NCBI RefSeq assembly: GCF_000002515.2
Contig: NC_006040.1
Location: forward strand, 186,001-250,000
Source of the DNA: Kluyveromyces lactis
Lineage: Eukaryota; Ascomycota; Saccharomycetes; Saccharomycetales; Saccharomycetaceae
DNA: 64,000 bases
Direction of reading: 5' to 3'
Shown: in pieces, positions 26,703-37,200 of the stretch
Layout: the number at the start of each line of letters is the position of its first letter
How positions within the stretch are numbered: position 1 is the stretch's first letter
The notes under the pieces: model-generated
The model's input: the letters and a program-made list of their open reading frames with translations, nothing else
What the model was told of the DNA's origin: nothing
Databases searched by the model: none
Program-made: the position numbers and the translations under genes

Positions 26703-28952
26703 TTATTTCCCTTGCTCCAAAAGACGATCTACTTTTGCTTCCAAAGCAGCAAGAATTTCATCTTTGCGGGTATTTTCCTCGGTTAATTTATCAATATAGC
26801 TTTCCAACTTTAGAACTAATCCAGATAATGTTTCTACAGATTGTCTCAAATTGAGAGACTTGTTCGTAGATGCTCCAGCTGCTGCTGCTGCTCCAGCTGC
26901 TGCTGCTGCTCCAGCTGCGCCACCTGTATTCGGATTGGAAGATGGCTTTTCTTCGCTGTCTTCCTGAGAAGGGTTCACACGGATGTTTGTTTCCACGCTA
27001 GCCTGTGATGAAGCTTCGACCTTTGCCTCTGGAGTACTTTCGACTTTAGAAGAAGCTGAGGCCTTCGAGGTAATTTCTGTAGACGAATTTTCTTCCTTTT
27101 GCTGTGGAACCTCTTCAGCAGCCTTGTCAGGTTCAGAATCGGTGTTAGCTTCCACCTTCACAACAACTTCTGGTTGTTGTGATGCTTTCACGATCTTTTC
27201 ATCCTCAGAGTCCCATACTGAACTTTCTTCGCTTGGGTTTTCAGCCTCATTATCAGCATCTAAGTCAGAAGCCTTTTGCAGCAACTTGTTTACAGAAGCA
27301 TCCTTACTCAATAGTTCGTCTACTTGGTTCTTGCCAGTGTCTTTTGCTGGTGGCATTTCTTTCCTAGCTGGACTACCAGAACTAGATGATGAAGCAGGAC
27401 TTGGTGATGTTTTCTTACTTTTATTACTAGGCGTTAGTTGAATTATCACTTCATGCTTTACTTCTGTGGATGGGGATTGAGATGGAGATTGAGATGGAGA
27501 TTTTGGCTGTTCTTTAGACTCTGAAGTTAATTCTTTGACTGGTTTCTTGGAATCTGTGAATTCAGGTTCGCTTCCATCATATAAAGTTTGGAGTTTGAAC
27601 AAAATTGGGCCATCAACAGATTTACCCTCAACCCATTCAGCTGCAGATAATGCTGGTTTACTAGAAGGAGCATCAGGATAAATGTCATCTTGGAAAACCT
27701 CGGACTTTCTAGGCACATAGAAAGAAATCGGTTCAACGGCGTGTTCACCTACAGCTTTATAAGCCTTCAACACTTCATTCTCCTTCACATTTACAGATCT
27801 TTTTGGAGCTACTGCAAAACCTCTCTGAGGTTCAGTGGACTGGTACTCCGATAACTCATATAATTCATCGTTTTGGAACTCGAAGTAACGAATATTACCA
27901 TCACCTTTTCCAGCAACGTATAGAATCCTATTCGAATCATCATAGAATGGCATTAGAATACCAGAAGATTGATCAACGTTATAAAATCCACCCAAATTAC
28001 CCTTCTCAAGATTAAATGCATCCCAGACACCAATCTGACGATCACTCAATCTGGAAAACCCAGTAGTAGCAACTTTATCGGTGTCACCTAACCATACCAC
28101 TCTCTGGTTCTTGGCACCGGAATGTGCTGGGCCCTCACTAACAATTTTCTCCGCTCTTACATCCCACACTCTTAACTTCTTGTCGCGGGAGACTGTCACC
28201 AAATGTTTACCATCATAGCTGAAGGACATAGATGTAACCATATCTGGATGCTTTAAAGTAAACTTCACCTCTTCTTGAGAGATGTCCCAAATCTTGACTG
28301 TATAATCTAAGGAAGATGAAGCAAGAATGTTTTCGGCAAGAGGATGGAACAATAGATGGCCAACCTTCCGTGAATGACCAGATAGCATTCTGACAGGTTT
28401 CAGGTCCTTGGGATTTCCCTCCTCATCGACGTATTCATGTAGACCATAATCTTCAGGAATCTCCCAGATACCGATTTTTCCATCGTCAGAGCCAGACGCG
28501 ACAATATGATCGTTAAATGGACTAAAATCAGTATCTAAAACTTGTGCAGTATGGCCTCTAAACAAAGGGACTTGATCTGGAATTTTACCAACTTCCTTAA
28601 CTGGGATGACGGCAAAAGCGCCACCGCCTGAGGAGTTCCAATTGACAGAAATGTACTTTCCATTACACTTGATTAGATTAGAATCCCACGCATTACTAGT
28701 GATTCTTAAGTTTTCGTATTGCAACTCCTTCTTCGCTGGTTGACCATAAACATGTCTGTACTTTGAAGCACGTACAAATCTTCCACTGATAATAAGAGAG
28801 TGCCAAATGTGGTAGCCATGGGCCATCACAATTGCATATGTTAGTAAAACCGAGTCTATAATTCTGACATGTCATGATAAACAATAAAAGAAAATGCTAA
28901 AAGGACTCATTATTACATATTTTCCAATTTGCAGACCGTGCACATACCTCAT
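26703..28952 (-). CDS. CRN1: Coronin Crn1, spliced with a 5-nt first exon
   Basis: Proposed join: exon 1 at 28952-28948 (ATGAG), intron 28947-28786, exon 2 at 28785-26703; 695 residues. Splicing gives MSGRFVRASKYRHVYGQ, the canonical coronin start. Without splicing, the nearest ATG (28826) would add an unrelated head and lies inside the intron. A seven-bladed WD40 propeller follows (for example GHTAQVLDTDFSPFNDHIVA), then a Ser/Pro/Glu-rich linker with SQSPSQSPS and Ala-rich runs, and a C-terminal coiled coil (about 655-693). Coronin binds F-actin and regulates Arp2/3. S. cerevisiae Crn1 has 651 residues. The intron evidence is the GTATGT, TACTAAC and CAG signals plus exact frame. Confidence 0.93.
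28786..28947 (-). other. CRN1 intron
   Basis: 162 bases. The 5' splice site GTATGT begins at 28947, a perfect branch site TACTAAC lies at 28846-28840, and the 3' splice site CAG ends at 28786. The joined codon is AG+T (Ser2). The first exon is only five bases long. Confidence 0.85.
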
Positions 28953-29289
28953 TGCGTCAATTGTCTTCTGTTAGCTTAATTGGATTGATAGAGCTGGAGA
29001 ACCAAGTGGTCCGAGTAACCTTATTCGTTTGAAACTTCCATTCAAGTATATTTCGTAATGTTTTACATTCTCCTAAATCTATTCGATTTCTTTCAAACTG
29101 AAATTTGACTTATTATGTTAGAATAGAATAAGGCGATACTGGAACAAGTGATGAAGTAGAAAGAGATGTGCCCCTGATGATGGGATATACGATACAAACC
29201 AGGTTCGTTAGTGATCCTGTGTCACTCTTTTATGCATCTATATAAAATGATCTGTAATTAGGTATTAAGAGTGTCTGCTTTATATTGTC
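28953..29289 (-). promoter_or_regulatory. CRN1 promoter / MAG2 3' region
   Basis: About 337 AT-rich bases. No clear motif or ORF is visible. Confidence 0.4.
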
Positions 29290-31149
29290 TTATAATGTTC
29301 TAGTTGAGTTGTTACTCAGAAGGAGTGTTTTACCCTTTTTCTTTGAACGACCTTTCTTCGATTGTGAAGCTTCAAGTAGCATTTTCTCGAACTCTAGGTC
29401 CTCTTCGATGACATTTTGGTCTGTAACGGTAATTTGTGTTCCCCATACAGTACGTTCCTTCATTTTTGGTTTCGATGAAGCTTCGTCATCTGGCGATGCT
29501 GACAATGCAATATTTGAAGGATGGTTAACGGTACTGGTCTTCTTTGATGGAAACTGAGTGGCTGGCTTTTGCATAGGTGGATACTGGTTATTGTTTTCAC
29601 GTTGGTAGAATTCTAGGTGTTCTTGCTCAAGTCGTTCTTGGTAGGTAATCTTGTCTTTATCCTCTTTGTTTCTCTTTGTCATCGCTTTTCTGTGCCTTTG
29701 TCTCAACTCAGCAAAGAATTTGTTATAAACTTCCTTTGGAATGATGTCCTCATTGCGCCAATCAAGGTCAACGAATGCTAACTCTGTACCAATCGGTAAA
29801 TGAGAGAAATACTTGAATTTGGATATAGTTGTTTCCGTAACCATTGATCCGTAATGGATGTCTTCAACTTTGATCTTGATAGTGCTAGGGAATTCGTGGT
29901 AGTGTGCAAATACGTTTTTCAACACCTTAACGTCTAATGGTGAAAGATAAAATTTCGTGGTGGAGTTGAACCCAGCCTCGTAATAGAAGAATGCATTATC
30001 ATCATTGTATTTTTCTAATCCACCTGATGCAATAGAAAGGGCAGAAATATCGGGCTCTTTATTGTTGTTCTTGGATTTTAATCCGTTGATTAATGATACA
30101 TTTTCATCTAACGCTAATTGTGCCAGCTTCCCATTATCGTGATACAACGCCTTATCGATTTCTAACTGTTCATATATCTGTAAATTATCCCGCTCCAATA
30201 AATGGATTGCATATTGCGTGCTACATTTCATGATTCGGGAATACACGGCTAACTCTTTCATATGCACTGATGGGAAATTTCCAATGGAGAATGGATCAAT
30301 GTTGAGGTTAACAGGTAACGGTAGTAGGGAGCCATGAGGTCTACACATTAGTTGCAATTCGACCATGGAACCAATAGTTGGGGTATTATCCTTGGAGTCT
30401 GCGTCAGTGAAAAGAACAGGTTTCACGCTTGTCTTTTTGATAATGCTACTACAAAGCGGGCATTCTCTTAAATCCTTGCGCTTCATCCTTGCATACGTAC
30501 TTTCATCGTTTTTTCCTACCATTGGGTCATTGGTAAACAGTTGGAGCAAACACGTTTGACAGAAGACATGACCACAAACAACCATTCTCGGAGATATAAG
30601 GTCTTCCGATAAACATATCGGACAAGTTTGTCCCTTTGGTATCACCACACGCTTCACTGATTCCGTCTCCAATGGCACGTTGGGATCGTTACATTGCGCT
30701 TCGTAAGAACCTTCATCATCCACAAGGAACTTATAGTTCGCATTCACAAAAGAATCCCCGTGTAGATAAACTCTGTCTTGGTTATCACTTTGACGTCTTC
30801 TTCTTCTTTTGTCAGGTGCTCTCGTAGACCCGGATTTAAAACGTTCCACTTCAGGTAGCTGGAAATCAAGCAAATGATTGATCGATATCTTTGTTTTCTT
30901 CCCGTTTAATTTGTAATCTCCATGGGCAAGCTCATCTTGAATGTTCCATTCCAAGTCCTCATGTGCACTGGGTTTCCCATGATTTCTATGAGAATTTCCA
31001 TTCCCCTTTGAGCCCCTGCCATTCTTCGCGGGTTTAGGCTTTGTATTGGCATTCGGAGTAGTGAGTGCCTTACCGGCATTCCTGCCACCCTTTTTCTGCC
31101 TGTAATCTGGAACAAAGCTAGGAGCCTCGATGTTCAGCTTATCAGACAT
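29290..31149 (-). CDS. MAG2: Mag2, RING-finger protein (RNF10-like)
   Basis: A 619-residue protein starting at ATG 31149 (S. cerevisiae Mag2: 670). The N-terminal 80 residues are basic, Gly/Asn/Lys-rich and probably unstructured. A C3HC4 RING lies near residues 177-235: CPICLSEDLISPRMVVCGH, then CQTCLLQLF, then CPLCSSIIKK. The rest matches the RNF10/Mag2 family, with a Lys-rich C-terminal tail. RNF10 and Mag2 are ubiquitin ligases linked to small-ribosomal-subunit ubiquitination and turnover of stalled 40S; that role is family knowledge. Position next to CRN1 and TDA5 matches YLR427W. Confidence 0.92.
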   Translation of the reverse strand: MSDKLNIEAPSFVPDYRQKKGGRNAGKALTTPNANTKPKPAKNGRGSKGNGNSHRNHGKPSAHEDLEWNIQDELAHGDYKLNGKKTKISINHLLDFQLPEVERFKSGSTRAPDKRRRRRQSDNQDRVYLHGDSFVNANYKFLVDDEGSYEAQCNDPNVPLETESVKRVVIPKGQTCPICLSEDLISPRMVVCGHVFCQTCLLQLFTNDPMVGKNDESTYARMKRKDLRECPLCSSIIKKTSVKPVLFTDADSKDNTPTIGSMVELQLMCRPHGSLLPLPVNLNIDPFSIGNFPSVHMKELAVYSRIMKCSTQYAIHLLERDNLQIYEQLEIDKALYHDNGKLAQLALDENVSLINGLKSKNNNKEPDISALSIASGGLEKYNDDNAFFYYEAGFNSTTKFYLSPLDVKVLKNVFAHYHEFPSTIKIKVEDIHYGSMVTETTISKFKYFSHLPIGTELAFVDLDWRNEDIIPKEVYNKFFAELRQRHRKAMTKRNKEDKDKITYQERLEQEHLEFYQRENNNQYPPMQKPATQFPSKKTSTVNHPSNIALSASPDDEASSKPKMKERTVWGTQITVTDQNVIEEDLEFEKMLLEASQSKKGRSKKKGKTLLLSNNSTRTL

Positions 31150-31939
31150 ATTTTTCGGTGCACTTTTGGCGAATAGAACAGGCTTTCTTGCTTTTCGTTT
31201 CGTATACTTTATTAATTAGGATCAGATGTCCCAGATTTTGTTTGAAATACCACTGCAGAAGCCACAAGTAGGTGTTCAACACTAGGGTTTCGCTCCTATA
31301 ACTGAAGTTACACGAATAGAGCAACTCCACCGAACTTAGATAAGGTAGAGAGCTGTAGTCAGCTTGGCTTTCTTTTCTCTTTCCTTTCTGAATGTATATT
31401 CAAAGGTACTAAAATGGAGAAACGAAGTGATTGAATGTTATGCAATAATATTGTTGAAATCAAGAGACTTATATGGAAAGGCAAGAGAGAACGGGCTACT
31501 TTCTCCTTGCACTCAACAAGGTATTGTAGTGAATTTAGGTGGAATAGCAGCTGAAATAATCCACCTGGAGGTGGTCTTGTCAGGTTCTCAGTGTATCCTA
31601 CTGTGATTATGAGTCACGTGGTGTGTTGTGCAAAGGGCTAGGTACTTTTAGGTGATAGGTTCTTCTCACAGAGCTTTGGGCTTAATACAGTTGATTGTAA
31701 TAGCTGATAAGTAAGACCTTGTGGTACCATTGGGCGGTTCTTAAGAGCCTCCTGAACTCTTGAAAGCTCCTTAGTTAGCTCTTTCCGTGTTGAAAACAGC
31801 GTAGATTATGGGAAATTTACATATTGATCCATTGAAAAAACGCTCTCCACTCGGTCAACTCAATGGCAAACATAGAAAGAATTGATAACGAGAGTACCTA
31901 TCCTCAATCGGCGATAGGACAGCCGCAAGAAGTTGCACG
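31150..31939. promoter_or_regulatory. Divergent MAG2/SPC2 promoter region
   Basis: About 790 bases. It contains a short dyad CCACCT-GG-AGGTGG (31561-31574), a CACGTG E-box (31615-31620) and, just before SPC2, a 26-codon upstream ORF. Open frames inside it start with TTG and look non-coding. Confidence 0.5.
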
Positions 31940-31943
31940 ATGA
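31863..31943 (+). other. Upstream ORF whose stop overlaps the SPC2 start
   Basis: ATG 31863 opens 26 codons that end at TGA 31941-31943; SPC2 begins at ATG 31940-31942, so the junction is ATGA. If present in the mRNA, it would place SPC2 under termination-reinitiation control. Transcript start not known. Confidence 0.35.
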
Positions 31944-32449
31944 GCAAGCCAATCAATGTGTATGCTGTACCTGAGGTGCGTAAGGCCCTCGATGAAGCGC
32001 TGCCTGAAATATTCTCGAGACTAGGTTACACGCAGACGTTTAAACTAATAGACACGAAATTGATCCTAGGTTATTCTCTAGTGGTCTTTGCAGCTGCAAG
32101 TTTCCTTCTCGATAAGAAACTTCCATGGGAACAGTCTAAACCATATCAACAGGTCTTAGTTGCTTTGTATATGATCCTGTCTGCTGTGCAGTTGTGGTTT
32201 AATAAATTCGTGGAAAAGGGCACAGTATATCAAGGTGTTAAGAAAAACGATACAGTCAGTGTTGGCGCAAAGTATAAGAAACACTCACATGAGTTTCATG
32301 TATCAATTACGAATCGCAAAGGTCGCAGTTTAGAGCTAGACACCACATTCACTAAATTCTTTAATGAACAAGGCTATATGCAATCGGATATACTATTCAA
32401 TTGGTTTAAAGAACAACTGGAAGCTCTGGGTTCAAAGAAAACGGAATAA
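31940..32449 (+). CDS. SPC2: Signal peptidase complex subunit Spc2
   Basis: A 169-residue protein from ATG 31940 (S. cerevisiae Spc2: 178). Two hydrophobic segments, near residues 42-58 (LILGYSLVVFAAASFLL) and 70-85 (VLVALYMILSAVQLWF), form the hairpin typical of the SPC25/Spc2 family, with both ends cytosolic. Spc2 is a non-catalytic part of the ER signal peptidase and links it to the Sec61 translocon. It lies in the same block as CYB2, as YML055W and YML054C do in S. cerevisiae. Confidence 0.93.
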   Translation: MSKPINVYAVPEVRKALDEALPEIFSRLGYTQTFKLIDTKLILGYSLVVFAAASFLLDKKLPWEQSKPYQQVLVALYMILSAVQLWFNKFVEKGTVYQGVKKNDTVSVGAKYKKHSHEFHVSITNRKGRSLELDTTFTKFFNEQGYMQSDILFNWFKEQLEALGSKKTE

Positions 32450-32658
32450 TAATCAACTATATGATACCACCTCACCCTTTAAGTAGAAACTGACTTATGG
32501 ATATTGTACAGAGTAGCCGAAATTGATTCTCTATTACTTTATGTATCTCATTCTATAAAAAAGATTCTATAATGAACTAAAGCGATGCTTTGACCAGCTA
32601 CCAAAAAAATGCCAACAACATAACTTAGTTTTGCTGACATTTAACCTGGAAATAGAAT

Positions 32659-33797
32659 TCAAGAGCTTTTACTACCAATTGGTAAACATGCGTCCATCTT
32701 AGAAAACGCTCGTAATTGTTCAATGATCATCTCTGGGAAACATTTCATCATTCTCAGAAAATTCACATAAAACGGTCTACATATTTCACCTCTCCTCCCC
32801 TCAATGCAACATTGTGTGATCTCTTTGGCCAATTCAGGTGCTTTAATTACTGGTGCCAAGAATTGTCTTGGAGGCTCAAACCCTTGGAACATTTGCGTAT
32901 CCATTTGACCAGGCAATACCAAGAGTGTTCTGACATTCATCGCATTATCATTCAGAAGCTCATACGTCCAAGATTCATGATACGATATCAATGCTGCCTT
33001 AGAAGCAGCATATGTGCTAGCTCTAGCAGGTGACATTATTCCTAACGCACTAGCAATATTAACAACGTAGTAAAAATCGTTATTTGCAGATTTCTTAGGA
33101 TGGAATGCTTGGATTAATCGTATGGTGGACAAAACATTTGCATGGAATATCTTATTCATTTCGACACATGGCATATCAGCAAGTCTGGAAAATCTACCCC
33201 TTATAGCAGCATTATTTATCAATAAATCAACTTTTGGAAACTTGTTCTTGATGGTTTTTATGGCATTTTCAACTTCCTCGTCGCTTGATAAATCACACCT
33301 TAGGAACTCAATCCGGTCTTTGGTAATCGATAAGTCTAGTTTAGGATCTACAACGTCTAGTATAACAATTTTGATGTCAGGGATATCACTCATCAACGAT
33401 TTTACAAGCTCGTTGCCTAATCCAAGACTCCCTCCGGTAATGACACACACCGGATCAGCTGTGTCTTTTATTGATATCCAAGAACCCCTAGTCTTATACT
33501 TGGTATCAATGTGGAAGTATATCGTTAATAGTACACTATAAGTCAAAAGTACAGGGTATAAGTATCGGAGATTTAAGCCGAGTAATCTGTTAACTCAGTA
33601 TCAATGGTAACTCATTGCTTGTTAGTATACCTATTTTCATGTCCAAGTATATCTTTCCCGTAAGTGCTCATCTCAACATACTTTTCAACCAGGATTAAAG
33701 GTAGAACTGGGTATCTAATTAACGGCTGTAAGGTTTCCCATAACGTGTCGACATTTTGTATCCATGTAGTACTACCTTGCATACTGAAGTTCTTCAT
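32659..33797 (-). CDS. TDA5: Tda5, membrane short-chain dehydrogenase (spliced)
   Basis: Proposed join: exon 1 at 33797-33682, intron 33681-33587, exon 2 at 33586-32659; 347 residues (S. cerevisiae Tda5 about 326). The unspliced downstream frame has no ATG near its start, only TTG. Splicing restores an ATG start and an uninterrupted N-terminal membrane segment near residues 40-60 (LLGLNLRYLYPVLLTYSVLL). The catalytic part is a classical SDR: nucleotide loop TGGSLGLG, NNAAIRG, active-site YAASK. The substrate is unknown; related yeast SDRs act at the ER or lipid droplets. Position beside TUS1 matches YLR426W. From memory, the S. cerevisiae gene also has an intron, which would fit. Confidence 0.9.
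33587..33681 (-). other. TDA5 intron
   Basis: 95 bases. GTATGT begins at 33681, a perfect TACTAAC lies at 33627-33621, and CAG ends at 33587. The join completes a Lys codon (AA+A) and keeps frame. Confidence 0.85.
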
Positions 33798-34266
33798 GCC
33801 CTTACGATACAGCACTCATGAGTTAAGAATTTCCAATCTGCTAAGAATAAGTAAAGTGTCGATATTTGAATAGATCAAGTTTTCTGTCAGACCAACTCAA
33901 TTTATAGGAAACAAATGACACACAAAAAGCGATCATCAGACCATGACACAAAAACTTTCCTTCGCCCTAAGTTGATTGTTTTATTCTATAATGGGTTATT
34001 TATTGACAATGGTGGTTTTATTTAAGAATTATTCAATCATACAACTAAATTTGCTATTATGAAGAAAGTATTGATATAATTCACTTATTAAAGATAAACA
34101 AGGAAATAATTGCAACTCCATGAGAGTAAGTGTGGGTGTTACAATGAAAGGTTCTTTACTACATAAACGTTTATAATACTGATTTCGCAGGGTTGTATGT
34201 GGAGATATTACCATGTTACTTCGGAATCATACTCAATGTACCTTGGCATCAACTAGCGAGCCTTTT
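33798..34266 (-). promoter_or_regulatory. TDA5 promoter / TUS1 3' region
   Basis: About 469 AT-rich bases between two minus-strand genes. No ORF or clear motif is visible. Confidence 0.4.
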
Positions 34267-37200
34267 TTAAACTGATAGGTTAAAGTGCAAGAGTAGCTGT
34301 CTTCCTGCAATGTTCGGGTGGGTCAATACTATACTTGTGCAATCCTGTGAAGTGTCAGTAATCTTAATTTTCTTGCCCTTGATAATTTGAACGGGTTTGA
34401 TTGTGTTAAGTGCCCATTCTCCGGTGTCTACGAAACGTAAGTTGTACACCTGTACAAGATTATCACCTGCAAGTATGAGGTGACCAAGGTTTAAGGACAC
34501 GCCTATGCAATAGAAATCTAATACAAGAATATCCTTTTTCCAATCCGGAATTTCCCCAAACTTATTGATTCGTATAATGGCTTCATCATAGCATATGATA
34601 AAGTTGTTTGGATCAATTCGAAAACAGGCTATAGGTTTAGTTTTCTTAGATAAAATATCTGACTTAACGTATTCAGCCATCTTCATCGTTGATGAGTTAT
34701 TCTTTGATTTAGATTCAGTTTGCTTCCTAAATGACAAATGGTTAAGCTTTAACTTTGAAGTATCAGTGAGCGTAGTGGGTAAAAAAGCGCCTTCTTCATT
34801 GAACGAGTCTGAGTACAAGATAGCACCCTTGGAGGAGCAAACGATAAAACTGTTTCTTAATATGGTAATATCGGATACCGTCGAAGCTGTTAATCCGCTA
34901 CTGCTAACGGGTATTTTGTAGCTCTTGTAATGCTTGAAAAATTTGAATACTTTCGTTAACGGATCAAACTCGGGAGTCATTATAATGATTTCACCTTTTC
35001 GTTCGTAAAACAGATGCCTGGAATTGCTGAAGTCTTCTGCCATTTTAAAAAATGTGATCTTCTCCTGGATGATGATCCCCACAATTCTGTTGTCAGGTAA
35101 ATATTGTTCAGAATCGTAAAATGCTGATATTAAACTGGGTATGTTGAAATAGCATAACTTCCTGTCAGCAAGAAGGAAAAGCAAGCCTAACTTTGTGCTT
35201 ATTTCCATCTTTGTCACTTTGGAAAAGTTGAGTATGCGTTTCCATTGGTGCAGTAATCTTGGCAATGTGATGTATACCCCGTGGTTTACGCTGCAAAGTA
35301 AAAATGTCTCATTCTCATATTGAAACGATACTGAGCATAAGATGTCACCTTTCATAGACGCGAAAGTTTTTGGTGAGTTCACACTGTAGAATTCCTTCAT
35401 CGCAGAGCTAACAGCGGACCCTTCTGGCTCTAATGGTAAATTAGTAGGCGCCTGAATCTCATCGTAAGAAAACAGATCACAGAGACATTGTAATTGAAAC
35501 GCCTGTTTTTCGTTGTGACCCATATGATTCTGGAATGCCTTCACCAGCGAGGCAACCCAGTGTTCTCGTTCTTCCATGGTTGAGGTTGAAAATGTATGAG
35601 ATTCGTTAGACGCAGTATTCCTAATCTTGAATGAATAAGAAGATTCTTCATTATCGTCATTGTTTAAAGTAGCGTTGGTAGCAGTTTGGTATATCGTCTT
35701 CGGTATAGAGCTCATTGTTGTTCCAGCAGGTAAAAGTGGAGGCTTCTTTGACGTAGACGGCGTTTGGACATTGCAAGATTCTTCATCAGCATCTGACAAT
35801 GATTTTCTTTTATAGTTAATGTCCTCCTTTGTTTCAACACTCAAATAATCAATGGGTATGGGTCTTTCTATTAGCTTATATTTCTTCCCTGATCCTTTGA
35901 ATATTTCTTCAGTGATCAGAAAATAATTGTCCAATAAAAAGACATAGACAGGGGCACTCTCAAGCCATAGTTCTCTTTTCTTCTGTAATATACCTTGCAT
36001 TATTAGCTTCCTGTCACCGTCCCCTAACTTTAAATCAAGATGCTCGTTGTTTGTAGTGAAATTTGACACGGAATCATTACCAGACTGTATGTTAAGGTAG
36101 TTGACAGTGTTGCCTGTCTTAGATGTAAAAATCAATTGACGAGCTAGTCTGACTATCTTACGTTTATCTATCGCATCACCATGGGCTTTATCTACTAATC
36201 TTGATAGTTGTTCAATCTCTTGAATTGCCATACGTAAGTATTCGTGATCATCCATTGATGGATCAGTACACTTCAATACAGATCTGAGTGTTACTGGCAT
36301 ATTTTGTAAAGATTTGAAAAATCCACCAAAAAAGATAACGTCGTGGTAAAGTTTAGATCTGGTTATTGGAGTTGACTCATCGATTTGCCTCAACCAAGAT
36401 GCAAACCGGGTATTATTTTCCTTTTCCCAATTGATTATTTCGTGGACAGTAGCCATATTTTGCGCATACTTCACATACACCTGTTTAGCATCATTTGCCC
36501 ACTTTAAATATATCTTGCCAACTCCATCAATGAATTTACCTTTTATTTTAAGTTTCCAAAGGATAGGGCTCAAAAGAATATCCTTATGTAACTCTATCAA
36601 TGGAATGAATATATCATATGCCATCGACTTAAAATTTGGGTCATCCGGTAAAAGAGCCGGATCAAAAGAGGCCCCATATATCTCTACTGCTGCATTAGCG
36701 AGGTTTAATGATCTTTCCTCTAGCACTATTAGATCAAATATGAAACTCTGGCGTTTAACTTCCTTAGGATTAATCTCAGATAATTCTTCGGGAGTCAATT
36801 TCCAGTAATCGGTCCATAGCCCCACTGACTTGTTGATGAATTCTGAGATTTTAAGCTGTGACCTGTAATTCTCTGATCCTTTTGAGCTCCAGCAGGTGTA
36901 TGAATAGCACTTCAAATCCGTAGTAGGATCATCATATATATGAGAATAAGAGTAACAGGGCAATAAATCCGTAAAAACCCCTTGAGTATCAAGCCCCGCA
37001 ATGATGATGGTGATTTGGTTCCCAGTTTCCGGATCGTCTTCGAATCGCACAGCACCTTGTAAGATAAGCGATTCAATAATTTTGTCCACGTTCGAATCAA
37101 TGATATCTTGCTCGCAAGAATTTGGTAGCTGGAATTCCAACAGTAATTGAACAATTTGAAAGAATTCCAATTTACCGAAAACGTATTCATTAAACCATTC

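Noticed and set aside
26703-28826. Unspliced CRN1 starting at ATG 28826
   Set aside because: It adds MAHGYHIWHSLII, unlike any coronin start, while the spliced form gives the canonical MSGRFVRAS and uses three good splice signals.
33612-33815. Separate 67-residue protein upstream of TDA5
   Set aside because: Its first codon is GTG, and from ATG 33797 it fits better as TDA5 exon 1 running into a GTATGT intron.
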